Origin: an uncultured Prevotella sp.
GTDB lineage: Bacteria; Bacteroidota; Bacteroidia; Bacteroidales; Bacteroidaceae
Reading direction: 5' to 3'
Assembly (NCBI GenBank): GCA_900546575.1
Contig: URDM01000007.1
Location: 1-56,607, forward strand
Length of the DNA stretch: 56,607 bases
Part shown: piece by piece, positions 25,155 through 34,022 of the stretch
Numbering within the stretch: the first letter of the stretch is position 1
How the letters are laid out: every line of letters begins with the position of its first letter
Program-made: the position numbers and the translations under genes
The notes under the pieces: generated by a model
The model's input: the letters and a program-made list of their open reading frames with translations, nothing else
What the model was told of the DNA's origin: nothing
Databases searched by the model: none

Positions 25155-26267
25155 TTACAATTCGTTCTCCTTCATCTTCTCTGCATTCTCAGCCACGGTG
25201 AGCGCGTCAATCATCGACTGGATGTTGCCGCCCATGAAGCCAGGAAGGTCGTATACGGTCATGCCGATGCGATGGTCGGTGACACGGCCCTGCGGGAAGT
25301 TGTATGTACGAATCTTTGCTGAGCGGTCGCCAGTAGAGACGAGAGTCTTACGGCGGTTGGCAATATCGTCAACATACTTCTGGTGCTCTTTATCATAAAT
25401 ATATGTACGCAGACGTGCAAGAGCTCTTTCCTTGTTCTTGGGCTGGTCGCGGGTCTCTGTACATTCGATGAGGATTTCTTCTACCTCGCCGGTGTTTGGG
25501 TTCTTCCACATATAGCGGGCACGCACACCTGACTCCACCTTGTTCACGTTCTGACCACCAGCACCTGAAGAGCGGAATGTGTCCCATTTGATTTCGCCCT
25601 CGTTGATGTTTACCTCAAACGGGTCTGCCTCAGGAAGAACGGCAACGGTAGCTGCAGAAGTCTGCATACGGCCGTTGGACTCTGTAACCGGAACACGTTG
25701 CACTCGATGAACGCCCGACTCATACTTCAATGTGCCGTATACGTTGTCGCCACTTACTGCAAAGCAGATTTCCTTGAAGCCGCCTACTGCGCCTTCACTC
25801 TCGCTTGTAACGGATACAGTCCAGCCCTTCGATTCGCAATACTTCTTGTACATCATGAATATCTCGCCTGCAAAGAGACAAGCCTCGTCGCCACCAGTTC
25901 CGGCGCGAACCTCCATCTGTACGTTCTTAGCGTCCTCAGGGTCCTTTGGTACAAGTGCAATCTTTATCTCTTCCTCGAGTTTGGGCTGAAGTTCTTCGTT
26001 TGTGGCAAGTTCCTCGCGCGCCATCTCCTTCATGTCAGGATCCTGCTCGTTCATGATGATGTCCTTTGCCTCAGCAATACCGTTAAGACAATTGATATAC
26101 TTCTGGCGAAGTTTCATGATGTCTTCAAGGTCCTTATATTCCTTTGTCAGTTTCACATAACGCTGCTGGTCGGCAATCACCGAAGGGTCGGTGATAAGGG
26201 TTGACACTTCCTCATAGCGTGCCTCCAGTCCGTCAAGCTTTTCTAATATATTATTGTTTTCTGCCAT
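25155..26267 (-). CDS. prfA: Peptide chain release factor 1
   Basis: RF1 ends translation at UAA and UAG. The GGQ motif lies in SSGAGGQNVNKVES (near residue 235). The text around it separates RF1 from RF2: PVTESNGRMQTSAATVAVLPE is RF1-like in its PVTES and TSAATV parts, and AKIRTYNFPQGRVTDHRIG follows. The length is 370 residues, typical of RF1, and no programmed frameshift is present, unlike RF2 genes. It lies between purM (48-base gap) and pyrF in one orientation, which suggests one operon. Confidence 0.96.
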   Translation of the reverse strand: MAENNNILEKLDGLEARYEEVSTLITDPSVIADQQRYVKLTKEYKDLEDIMKLRQKYINCLNGIAEAKDIIMNEQDPDMKEMAREELATNEELQPKLEEEIKIALVPKDPEDAKNVQMEVRAGTGGDEACLFAGEIFMMYKKYCESKGWTVSVTSESEGAVGGFKEICFAVSGDNVYGTLKYESGVHRVQRVPVTESNGRMQTSAATVAVLPEADPFEVNINEGEIKWDTFRSSGAGGQNVNKVESGVRARYMWKNPNTGEVEEILIECTETRDQPKNKERALARLRTYIYDKEHQKYVDDIANRRKTLVSTGDRSAKIRTYNFPQGRVTDHRIGMTVYDLPGFMGGNIQSMIDALTVAENAEKMKENEL

Positions 26268-26315
26268 TTGTTATTATTATGTAGATGAGTACTGAAATTG
26301 CTCAACTATATAAGA

Positions 26316-27485
26316 TTAATATTCGAATTCACCATATTCCGACTTGATGAGCAGCGAGCGCTTGCCTTCCTCGATGTGGCCTACAATCTGGGCGTCGATG
26401 TTGAAGCTCTTGCTGATCTCAATCACCTTCTCGGCAACTTCAGGACGTACGTAAATCTCCATGCGGTGACCCATGTTGAACACCTTGTACATTTCCTTCC
26501 AGTCGGTCTGACTCTGCTCCTGGATTACGCGGAACAATGGAGGAACGGGGAACATGTTGTCCTTGATTACACGGCAGTTGTCGCCTACGAAGTGCAGAAC
26601 CTTGGTCTGTGCGCCGCCAGTACAGTGAACCATACCGTGAATCTCTGGACGCAGTTCGTCAAACAGTCGCTTGATTACCGGAGCATAAGTGCGGGTAGGT
26701 GAGAGTACGAGCTGACCTGCATTGACGGGGGCACCTTCTACCTCGTCGTCCAGACGGCAGCCGCCGCTATAAACAAGTTCCTCGGGCACAGCGTGGTCGT
26801 AGCTTTCGGGATATTTCTCAGCAAGATACTTTGAGAAAACGTCATGACGAGCACTTGTCAATCCGTTAGAACCCATACCGCCATTGTACTGTTTCTCGTA
26901 AGTAGCCTGTCCGAAAGAAGCAAGACCTACGATAACGTCGCCAGGACGGATGTTGGCATTGTCGATAACGTCCTTGCGCTTCATACGGCAAGTCACAGTA
27001 GAGTCGACAATGATAGTGCGTACGAGGTCGCCAACGTCGGCTGTCTCGCCACCGGTAGCATATACGCCAACGCCCATTCCGCGCAATTCGGCAAGCAGTT
27101 CGTCTGTACCGTTGATGATGGCCGAGATAACCTCGCCCGGAACGAGCATCTTGTTGCGTCCGATAGTGCTTGACACAAGGATGTTGTCTACAGCGCCTAC
27201 GCAGAGCAGGTCGTCAGTATTCATTACGATAGCGTCCTGAGCAATGCCCTTCCATACGCTGATATCGCCAGTTTCCTTCCAGTACATATAGGCAAGTGAC
27301 GATTTCGTACCTGCACCGTCAGCATGCATAATGTTGCAATATTCCGGATCACCGCCCAAGATATCGGGGATAATCTTGCAGAAAGCTTGCGGATAAAGAC
27401 CCTTGTCAATGTTCTTTATAGCATTGTGTACGTCTTCCTTGGCGGCGCTGACTCCGCGCATCATGTATCTATTGGATTTGTCCAT
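26316..27485 (-). CDS. purM: Phosphoribosylformylglycinamidine cyclo-ligase
   Basis: PurM closes the imidazole ring of AIR in purine synthesis using ATP. Recognisable parts are MHADGAGTKSSLAY, QDAIVMNTDDLLCVGA (the metal and nucleotide loop, near residue 85-100), YATGGETADVGD and VHCTGGAQTKVLHF. The 389-residue chain is longer than E. coli PurM (345), with an insert near residues 190-225, which is the form I associate with Bacteroidetes. It heads the purM-prfA-pyrF group. The 51 bases upstream are AT-rich with no clear promoter, and a 22-base tandem array lies beyond. Confidence 0.92.
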   Translation of the reverse strand: MDKSNRYMMRGVSAAKEDVHNAIKNIDKGLYPQAFCKIIPDILGGDPEYCNIMHADGAGTKSSLAYMYWKETGDISVWKGIAQDAIVMNTDDLLCVGAVDNILVSSTIGRNKMLVPGEVISAIINGTDELLAELRGMGVGVYATGGETADVGDLVRTIIVDSTVTCRMKRKDVIDNANIRPGDVIVGLASFGQATYEKQYNGGMGSNGLTSARHDVFSKYLAEKYPESYDHAVPEELVYSGGCRLDDEVEGAPVNAGQLVLSPTRTYAPVIKRLFDELRPEIHGMVHCTGGAQTKVLHFVGDNCRVIKDNMFPVPPLFRVIQEQSQTDWKEMYKVFNMGHRMEIYVRPEVAEKVIEISKSFNIDAQIVGHIEEGKRSLLIKSEYGEFEY

Positions 27486-27536
27486 TGTTATATTATTTGA
27501 TATGTTTCGTTATACCTTATTATATATATATTATAA

Positions 27537-27615
27537 TTGCACCTCGCTTGATTTGCAGTTGCATCTCGCTTGTGCTATAATTGCTCTTCGCTAAAATTAC
27601 AATTGCTCCTCTCCG
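27537..27615 (+). repeat. Four-unit array with exact 22-bp period
   Basis: The words TTGCACCTCGC, TTGCATCTCGC, TTGCTCTTCGC and TTGCTCCTCTC start at 27537, 27559, 27581 and 27603, exactly 22 bases apart, with variable AT-rich filler between. The last unit covers the final codons and stop of aroE, so the array seems to have grown out of, or into, the end of that gene. It fills most of the aroE-purM gap. Confidence 0.85.
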
Positions 27616-28349
27616 TTCCAGAAATCCCAACTGGCAAAGGCTTGAAGCAACAGCATTTCCAATCCGTTCTTGGTTGTAGCACCATGTTCTGCACCCTTCT
27701 TCATGAATAGGGTTTCGTCAGGATTGTAAATCAGGTCGTACAGAATATTGTGACTGTCCATTGCTTCGTAAGGCAGGTCGGGACATGAGTCGGCTTTGGG
27801 ATACATGCCGAGGGGGGTGCAGTTGACTATTACGTTGTACTCCTTGATAAGCTCAGGAGTAACTTCATCGTATGCGATGCATCCGTCTCGTTTTGTGCGA
27901 CTTACAAACAAAGTTTCCAGTCCCAATGTCTTCAATCCGTATTCTATAGCTTTCGATGCACCACCCGTTCCCAATATGAGCGCTTTCTTATGGATTTTCT
28001 CCAGCATGGGCTCAATGCTTCTCGTGAAGCCGATAACGTCGCTGTTGAAGCCTTTGAGTATAGGATTCTTGCCCTTGTGGGTAATTCTGATAACGTTAAC
28101 AGCTCCAATCGACTTTGCTTCAGGACTTATGTCGTCAAGATAGCTTATAACCTTCTGCTTGTATGGAATAGTTACATTAAGTCCTTTGAGTTCTGGGTTT
28201 GACGCCAGAATCTCGGGCAATTCGTCTATCTGTGGAATTTCAAAGTTTATATAGCGCGCATTTATGTTCTCATTGGCAAATTTCTCGTTAAAGAAGCTTA
28301 CCGAGAACGAGTGGCCCAATGGAAATCCGATTAATCCATACTTGTCCAT
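27597..28349 (-). CDS. aroE: Shikimate dehydrogenase
   Basis: AroE reduces dehydroshikimate with NADPH in the pathway to aromatic amino acids. Substrate residues S14 and S16 lie in PLGHSFS, catalytic K64 in NVTIPYKQKV, and D104 in GFNSDVIG. The nucleotide loop is GTGGAS (127-132). The length of 250 residues is slightly short but complete. It ends the phoH-purC-ubiE-aroE group, and its last codons (EEQL) are part of the 22-base repeat array. Confidence 0.95.
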   Translation of the reverse strand: MDKYGLIGFPLGHSFSVSFFNEKFANENINARYINFEIPQIDELPEILASNPELKGLNVTIPYKQKVISYLDDISPEAKSIGAVNVIRITHKGKNPILKGFNSDVIGFTRSIEPMLEKIHKKALILGTGGASKAIEYGLKTLGLETLFVSRTKRDGCIAYDEVTPELIKEYNVIVNCTPLGMYPKADSCPDLPYEAMDSHNILYDLIYNPDETLFMKKGAEHGATTKNGLEMLLLQAFASWDFWNGEEQL

Positions 28350-28388
28350 ATATTCTACTTTTAGGTGGTTATGAAAACTGATGTTTCC

Positions 28389-29126
28389 TTACTTCGTTGC
28401 AAAATACATTGTGCAGATGCCGAGCGTAAATCTCTTGAATGACGCTTCGGCAAAACCTGCCTTCTTCAATATTCCTACCATCATCTCTCCTTGCGGGAAG
28501 GCTTCTATTGTAGCCGTGAGATAAGAATAGGCTGTCTTGTCGCCAGAAATCATTCTGCCGTACAATGGCAGTATCGTATGTGAATAGATCTTGAACAGTT
28601 GGCGCATGGGGAAGTGCACTGGTGTTGTCAGTTCCACTATACAGAGATGTCCTCCCTTCGTCAATACTCGATGCATCTCCTCAAGTCCCTTGTCAAGATT
28701 CTGAAAGTTGCGTATTCCGAATGCCGCTATCACAGCATCGAAAGAGGCTTCAGGAAAAGACAAGTCCATGCAGTCTTCCTTGCTGAATGTTATCGTGTCG
28801 CCAAGGCCGAGAGTCTCGACCTTCTGCCGTCCGATATTCATCATTCCCTCACTAATGTCAGCTCCTACAAGCAGTTTGGGACTTAACATTGTGGCTGCCT
28901 GTATGGCAAAGTCGCCTGTTCCTGTAGCCACGTCAAGTATGCGCTGGGGCTTGAATGGCTTAAGTCGGTTGAGCGCCATCTTTCGCCACGCCTTATCAAT
29001 GTTCCATGACAACCGGTGATTGAGCTTGTCGTAGGAGTGGGCGATATTGTCAAACATCTGTTCCACTTGTTCTCCCTTTTCCTGCGTATTGTTGTAAGGG
29101 GTTATCTTTTCCTGTTTGTATGTCAT
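28389..29126 (-). CDS. ubiE: Demethylmenaquinone methyltransferase
   Basis: UbiE/MenG methylates demethylmenaquinone to menaquinone, using SAM. Motif I is ILDVATGTGDFAIQ (near residues 63-76), and family segments include MFDNIAHSYDKLNHRLSWNID, split around residue 32, and AAFGIRNFQNLDKGL. I start at 29126 (MTYKQEK); a start at 29198 would add 24 residues that read through the purC terminator. Length 245 residues, as in the family. Bacteroidales make menaquinone only, so the menaquinone role is favoured over ubiquinone. Confidence 0.95.
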   Translation of the reverse strand: MTYKQEKITPYNNTQEKGEQVEQMFDNIAHSYDKLNHRLSWNIDKAWRKMALNRLKPFKPQRILDVATGTGDFAIQAATMLSPKLLVGADISEGMMNIGRQKVETLGLGDTITFSKEDCMDLSFPEASFDAVIAAFGIRNFQNLDKGLEEMHRVLTKGGHLCIVELTTPVHFPMRQLFKIYSHTILPLYGRMISGDKTAYSYLTATIEAFPQGEMMVGILKKAGFAEASFKRFTLGICTMYFATK

Positions 29127-29145
29127 TATTGCAGTATTACTGAAA

Positions 29146-29226
29146 TCAAAAAATGTTGGGTGTTGAACGTATTTTCTGTAAGCCTCATAGTCAGCCACTT
29201 AGATAAAACATTCATCACCCAACATT
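29146..29226 (-). terminator. Terminator after purC with long loop
   Basis: On the minus strand AATGTTGGGTGATGAA (29226-29211) pairs with the stretch ending CACCCAACATT (29167-29152), 15 of 16 positions, and is followed by TTTTTTGATTT. The loop is about 43 bases. It ends purC transcription just upstream of ubiE. Confidence 0.75.
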
Positions 29227-29231
29227 CTATA

Positions 29232-30182
29232 CTACTTGCGTGTAGCGAGGTAAGCTGCTACATTCTTCTCAATACGTGCAGCAATATCGCCTTCTTCTGC
29301 AGTCTTGTCAAACTTCTCACCGGTGATGTGCTCGTACAGCTCGATGTAGCGTTCGCTTACACTTTCTGCATACTCGTCGGTGATTTCGGGCATAACCTGT
29401 CCTGGCTCATTCATGAAGTTGTGTTCAATGAGCCACTGGCGTACGAATTCCTTAGAGAGCTGCTTCTGCGGCAGGCCCTTCTCAAACTTCTCCTCATAAC
29501 CGTCAGCATAGAAGTAGCGGCTTGAGTCGGGAGTATGGATTTCGTCGATGAGGTAAACCTTGCCGTCGCGCTTGCCGAACTCGTACTTGGTGTCTACAAG
29601 AATAAGTCCGCGCTTTTCTGCCATTTCCTGACCGCGCTGGAAAATACGGCGTGTGTAGTCTTCCATTACCGCATAGTCCTCTGCACTTACAATACCTTGT
29701 GCGATGATTTCTTCCTTAGAGATATTGAGGTCGTGACCCTCATCAGCCTTAGTTGTCGGAGTGATGATTGGCTCAGGGAAACGCTGGTTCTCCTTCATTC
29801 CTTCAGGAAGCTTAACGCCGCAAATCTCGCGGCATCCCTCCTTATAGGCACGCCAAGCCGAACCTGTAAGAATAGAACGGATAATCATTTCCACGCGGAA
29901 TCCCTCGCATTTCAGACCTACAGTCACCATAGGGTCGGGAGTAGCAAGTTTCCAGTTGGGGCAGATGTCGGTGGTTGCATCAAGGAACTTAGCTGCAATC
30001 TGGTTCAATACTTGTCCCTTGAATGGAATGCCCTTGGGCAATACCACGTCAAAAGCGGAAATTCTGTCGGTGGCTACCATTACTATGACATCATCGTTGA
30101 TGTCATATACGTCGCGCACCTTACCATGGTACACGCTTTTCTGTCCTTCAAAATGAAAATCAGTTTGTGTAAGTGCTTTCAT
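29232..30182 (-). CDS. purC: SAICAR synthase
   Basis: PurC joins aspartate to CAIR with ATP in purine synthesis. Typical parts are YHGKVRDVYDI (residues 18-28, ATP loop), MVATDRISAFDVVLPKGIP in two pieces, RSILTGSAWRAYKEG and LVDTKYEFGKRDGKVYLIDEIHTPDSSR in pieces. With 316 residues it belongs to the longer form. It lies 26 bases after phoH on the same strand. A terminator follows. Confidence 0.96.
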   Translation of the reverse strand: MKALTQTDFHFEGQKSVYHGKVRDVYDINDDVIVMVATDRISAFDVVLPKGIPFKGQVLNQIAAKFLDATTDICPNWKLATPDPMVTVGLKCEGFRVEMIIRSILTGSAWRAYKEGCREICGVKLPEGMKENQRFPEPIITPTTKADEGHDLNISKEEIIAQGIVSAEDYAVMEDYTRRIFQRGQEMAEKRGLILVDTKYEFGKRDGKVYLIDEIHTPDSSRYFYADGYEEKFEKGLPQKQLSKEFVRQWLIEHNFMNEPGQVMPEITDEYAESVSERYIELYEHITGEKFDKTAEEGDIAARIEKNVAAYLATRK

Positions 30183-30208
30183 ACTTTCTAATATAAATTT
30201 ATATTTGT

Positions 30209-31186
30209 TTATGAATCCTGCTTTGTTGTGCTCTCACGTTTTTCGTCATTGCTCTTGTCGTGAGCCTCGTAGGCGTTGACAATGCGTGTGACGAGTTTAT
30301 GGCGAACGATGTCCTTCTGCTCCAATGGCACAAATCCAATACCTTCCACGTCTTTCAAAATGCTGAGCGCCTCTTTCAGTCCGCTCTTTTGTCCGCGTGG
30401 CAGGTCTATCTGTGTCATGTCGCCAGTGACAATCATCTTGGTGTTCCATCCCATTCGGGTGAGAAACATTCGAAGCTGAGCCGGAGTTGTGTTCTGCGCC
30501 TCATCGAGTATCACTACAGCGTCGCTGAGCGTACGGCCACGCATGAATGCAAGCGGAGCAATCTGTATGACATTCTTTTCAATCATGTCCTGCAGCTTTA
30601 CTGCCGGCAGCATGTCTTCCAAAGCGTCGTACAGAGGTTGCAGATACGGATCTATCTTGTCCTTCATGTCACCAGGAAGAAATCCCAGTTTCTCGCCAGC
30701 TTCAACGGCAGGACGCGAGAGAATTATCTTGCGTATGGTTTTTTCCTTCAAGGCTCTGACGGCAAGAGCTATACTTAGATAAGTCTTGCCAGTACCTGCA
30801 GGACCAGTTGCAAAGACCATATCGTTCTTTTCGAAAGCGTCAACCAGCTGCTGCTGGTTCTGGCTCTTGCATTTTATGGGCTTGCCAGATATATTGTATA
30901 CTATAACGCCCTTTACTCCGTCGGCTTTTGTCTGTTTGCCTTTTATGATGTCGAGAATGTCTTCCTCGCCTATGCTATTGTATTTCAGCACGTGACGGCG
31001 CATCTTCTCTATATTCTCCTCGAATGAAGCCATTTCCTCTTCATCACCCAACACGCGTATCACATTGTCGCGTGCCACGATACGTAGCTTCGGGTAGAGC
31101 GACTTGACCATTTGCAGATGTCCGTTGCCTACGCCATAAAATACTACTGGGTCTATGTCTTCAAGTATGATATGTTTCTCTATCAA
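30209..31186 (-). CDS. phoH: PhoH-like ATPase
   Basis: This is a cytoplasmic P-loop ATPase with Walker A GPAGTGKT (residues 128-135) and Walker B VVILDEAQN (D228, E229). An N-terminal part of about 110 residues probably binds nucleic acid. YbeZ/PhoH relatives work with the rRNase YbeY, but ybeY is not seen here. The C-terminal tail is charged. The family is linked to RNA metabolism; the exact role is unsettled. It begins the phoH-purC unit and its promoter is divergent from the gene at 31321. Confidence 0.93.
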   Translation of the reverse strand: MIEKHIILEDIDPVVFYGVGNGHLQMVKSLYPKLRIVARDNVIRVLGDEEEMASFEENIEKMRRHVLKYNSIGEEDILDIIKGKQTKADGVKGVIVYNISGKPIKCKSQNQQQLVDAFEKNDMVFATGPAGTGKTYLSIALAVRALKEKTIRKIILSRPAVEAGEKLGFLPGDMKDKIDPYLQPLYDALEDMLPAVKLQDMIEKNVIQIAPLAFMRGRTLSDAVVILDEAQNTTPAQLRMFLTRMGWNTKMIVTGDMTQIDLPRGQKSGLKEALSILKDVEGIGFVPLEQKDIVRHKLVTRIVNAYEAHDKSNDEKRESTTKQDS

Positions 31187-31211
31187 AATTTATAATATGT
31201 TATTTTAGATG

Positions 31212-31241
31212 CAAAGGTACGTTTTTTTGTACAAATTCAAA
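31212..31241 (-). promoter_or_regulatory. Promoter of phoH
   Basis: TTTG (31241-31238), 18 bases, TACCTTTG (31219-31212) on the minus strand. The start codon is 26 bases beyond the -7 box. Confidence 0.7.
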
Positions 31242-31280
31242 AAAAAAACTCAGATATTTCCAAAAATAAATTACCTCTGT

Positions 31281-31312
31281 TTTGGCAGTATTTGCATTCT
31301 TGTGTAACTTTG
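31281..31312 (+). promoter_or_regulatory. Consensus promoter of the M15-like gene
   Basis: TTTG (31281-31284), 20 bases, TAACTTTG (31305-31312): a full match to the Bacteroidetes consensus. Transcription should begin near 31317, only a few bases before the ATG pair at 31321/31324, so the mRNA would be almost leaderless. It also rules out a longer reading frame from 31282. Confidence 0.85.
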
Positions 31313-31320
31313 CACTTACT

Positions 31321-32148
31321 ATGATGAAAATAACGAAGAAGAATTATACTCAGATATTCGGCATTACGGTTGTTTTGCTCGCAATCTTCAGATGTGCGTC
31401 CATTGACCGCGCTTGTGGCAACGGCACCACAGCGGCAACAGCCGATTCAATCAGTACCGGTGTTGTAACCGACTCAATGGCCACTGACGGGATGGAAGAA
31501 GCTGCAGCCAACCCAACAGCCGAAAAAAGACCTATAGGACGTCCGTCGCTATTCTTTAATGCTGACGGAACTCAGGTAAAAAACCGCATTTACAGCGTTC
31601 CGCATTTCGGCAACACTTTTCCCGACCAGAACGATGTTCAGCTTGCAGCAGCCCAACACCATGGCGTGAAGGCTGTGCTTGACCGCAAGGATGCCGAACG
31701 TCGCAAGTCGGAACTTGTGTATGTGGGCAACAACCCCTTCTTTCATGTTGACCGACTCAACAACAGTATCCCTTATCTGGTGCCATCAGCTTCAGAATTG
31801 CTTCAAGACATAGGCAAGGCTTTCTTCGACAGCTTGCAGACCAAGCAGATTCCGCTGCACAAAATTATAGTAACATCTGTGCTCCGCAGTAAGGCAGACG
31901 TAGCCAAACTGCGCCAGCACAACTCCAACGCCACAGAGAATTCATGTCACCTGTACGGCACTACATTCGATGTCTGCTACAACCGATATAAGACAGTTGA
32001 AGACCCGCAAGGACCTCGCCGCCGACAGGTACGCAATGATTCGCTGAAGTGGGTACTGAGCGAGGTGCTCAACGACATGCGACAGCAGAAACGATGCCTT
32101 GTAAAGTACGAAGTGAAGCAAGGATGCTTTCACATCACGGTGAATTAA
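31321..32148 (+). CDS. DUF5715-type exported protein, M15 peptidase-like
   Basis: The 275-residue product has an N-terminal hydrophobic segment (about residues 10-24), a Thr/Ala/Glu-rich linker and a C-terminal domain. That domain has the layout of D-Ala-D-Ala carboxypeptidases of family M15 (VanY): VTSVLRS with R189, SCHLYGTTFDV with H210 and D217, and a final FHI with H271. These match the family's Arg and its zinc ligands His, Asp and His. The general-base Glu usually found three residues before the last His is a Gly (G268), so activity is doubtful. It may bind peptidoglycan peptides instead. The DUF name is from memory. The start follows from the promoter position. Confidence 0.82.
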   Translation: MMKITKKNYTQIFGITVVLLAIFRCASIDRACGNGTTAATADSISTGVVTDSMATDGMEEAAANPTAEKRPIGRPSLFFNADGTQVKNRIYSVPHFGNTFPDQNDVQLAAAQHHGVKAVLDRKDAERRKSELVYVGNNPFFHVDRLNNSIPYLVPSASELLQDIGKAFFDSLQTKQIPLHKIIVTSVLRSKADVAKLRQHNSNATENSCHLYGTTFDVCYNRYKTVEDPQGPRRRQVRNDSLKWVLSEVLNDMRQQKRCLVKYEVKQGCFHITVN

Positions 32149-32209
32149 CGGCTATTCACAGCCTAACATTTATGGATATTTTTCCCTGCATCGGTTACTG
32201 AAATATTAA

Positions 32210-32647
32210 ATGGAAAAATTGAAACTTCTGAAGGGCGATTTCGCCTGCAAACTTTCGCTGGCACTTGCCCCTACCATAAAGGCTGGATTTCCTAGCCCCG
32301 CCGACGACTATCTGCACGATAGCCTCGACTTCAACCGCGACCTCATAAAGAATCCCGAAGCAACATTCTATGGACGCGTGTCGGGCGACTCGATGATTGA
32401 GGCTGGCATATGCAACGGTGACATTGCCGTCATCGACCGCTCACTTGAACCTGCCGACGGCGACATAATAGTGGCTTTCGTCAATGGCGAATTCACCATA
32501 AAATATCTCGATCTTAGCCATATGTCAGAAGGATACATAGAACTGCGACCCGCCAATCCTGCCTACTCCCCTATCCGTATCAATGCCGAAGACAACTTTC
32601 GAGTATGGGGCGTAGTGGTGTGGACCATAAAACAATGGCGGCGCTGA
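32210..32647 (+). CDS. umuD: UmuD-type S24 autoprotease
   Basis: UmuD cleaves itself during DNA damage and then joins UmuC to form the error-prone polymerase. The catalytic pair is S61 (SGDSMIEAG) and K98 (FTIKYL). The self-cleavage site is A25-G26 in KAGFPSPADDY, which matches C24-G25 of the E. coli protein. The 145-residue length is typical, and no N-terminal DNA-binding domain is present, so it is not LexA. It lies 56 bases before umuC. The upstream gap has no clear promoter or LexA-like dyad that I can recognise. Confidence 0.95.
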   Translation: MEKLKLLKGDFACKLSLALAPTIKAGFPSPADDYLHDSLDFNRDLIKNPEATFYGRVSGDSMIEAGICNGDIAVIDRSLEPADGDIIVAFVNGEFTIKYLDLSHMSEGYIELRPANPAYSPIRINAEDNFRVWGVVVWTIKQWRR

Positions 32648-32703
32648 CCTCAACCACATTATTTATACTTCATACTTCACCGAATTATTACAATTCCCAA
32701 CAT

Positions 32704-33987
32704 ATGAAATGGTATGCCATATGCGATTGCGACAACTGCTACGTCAGTTGCGAGCGTGTCTTCCGTCCCGATTTGGAGGGCAAGCCTGTTGTAGTACTCT
32801 CCAACAACGACGGTTGTGTGGTGGCACGCAGCAAAGAGGCCAAGCTGTTGGGCATCAAGGCGGGCACACCATTCTATCAGTTGCGCCAACAGTTGTCAGG
32901 AGTAAAGATTGAGGCGTTCTCGTCAAACTACGAACTGTATGGCGAAATGACCGGACGCATTATGACCATAATACGCGATATGGCTCCAATGTGTTTCCGA
33001 TACTCCATCGACGAGGCATTCGCCATACTTGACGGGGTCACTCCCAACCAGCTCAAACAATGGGGCACGCAGCTACACGACCGTGTGCTGCAATCGATAG
33101 GAATGCCCGTAAGCATAGGCATTGCACCAACGAAAACCCTTGCCAAGATGGCTTCACACTTCGCCAAGAAGCACCCAGGCTACAACCATTGCTGCATCAT
33201 CGACACCGACGAGCGCCGCATAAAGGCCTTACGCCTTTACCCCATAGACGAGGTGTGGGGCATAGGCCGACGATACGCAGCACGGCTTAGCAGCATGGGC
33301 ATAAACACAGCTTACGATTTTGCCAGCCATTCAGGCACTTGGGTACACTCCACGCTCCGTACCATAACAATAGAGCGCACATGGGCTGAGCTCAACGGCA
33401 CCGACTGCATACCAGACGACATGCCAGCACGCAAGAAGAGCATCTGTACAAGCCGAAGCTTTGACGGTATGGTACGCGACTTCGAAACGCTTCGTACACA
33501 TGTAGCCAACTTCGCTGCACGGTGTGCCGAGAAGCTGCGCAAGCAGCAGTCTGCCACAAATATCGTTGGCGTATTTGTCGACTCCAACCACTTCCGTCCA
33601 GAACTGCAGCAATACTCCAACATGACCGAGCAGAACCTCCCCACACCATCGTCATCGACCATAGATATAGTCAAGGCTGCTACTGCCTGCCTACACAGCA
33701 TCTACCGTCCCGACATCTGCTACAAGCGTGCCGGAGTAGTGCTCATCGGCGTAGTACCCGATACGGCAATACAGCCCGATCTGTTCACATTCGATTCTCT
33801 ACGCCACAACCGTATGACACAGCTCGACACAACAATAGACAAGATAAACAAGGTGGACGGAACTGAGACCGTGCTGCTCTCGTCGCAGCAATACCCCAAG
33901 GGACGCAAGTTTGCCGATGCTATCCGACACGAGCACAAAAGCCCCTGCCCTACAACGCGATGGAAAGACATAATAAAGCTAAAATAA
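32704..33987 (+). CDS. umuC: UmuC, Y-family DNA polymerase
   Basis: This is the catalytic subunit of the translesion polymerase. D8 in CDCDNCYVSCERVF and the pair D-E in RYSIDEAFAIL (near residue 103) hold the metals. A helix-hairpin part (YPIDEVWGIGRRYAARL) and a C-terminal little-finger domain follow. I start at 32704 (MKWYAIC), where the Y-family domain begins; an upstream in-frame start at 32605 would overlap umuD and add unrelated residues. The product has 427 residues, normal for UmuC. It forms an operon with umuD and probably with the acetyltransferase 35 bases downstream. Confidence 0.96.
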   Translation: MKWYAICDCDNCYVSCERVFRPDLEGKPVVVLSNNDGCVVARSKEAKLLGIKAGTPFYQLRQQLSGVKIEAFSSNYELYGEMTGRIMTIIRDMAPMCFRYSIDEAFAILDGVTPNQLKQWGTQLHDRVLQSIGMPVSIGIAPTKTLAKMASHFAKKHPGYNHCCIIDTDERRIKALRLYPIDEVWGIGRRYAARLSSMGINTAYDFASHSGTWVHSTLRTITIERTWAELNGTDCIPDDMPARKKSICTSRSFDGMVRDFETLRTHVANFAARCAEKLRKQQSATNIVGVFVDSNHFRPELQQYSNMTEQNLPTPSSSTIDIVKAATACLHSIYRPDICYKRAGVVLIGVVPDTAIQPDLFTFDSLRHNRMTQLDTTIDKINKVDGTETVLLSSQQYPKGRKFADAIRHEHKSPCPTTRWKDIIKLK

Positions 33988-34022
33988 CCAAACTATCATT
34001 CGACAATAATAATACAAACAAC

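Noticed and set aside
29127..29198. Longer start for ubiE
   Set aside because: The added residues read through the purC terminator and are not part of the family.
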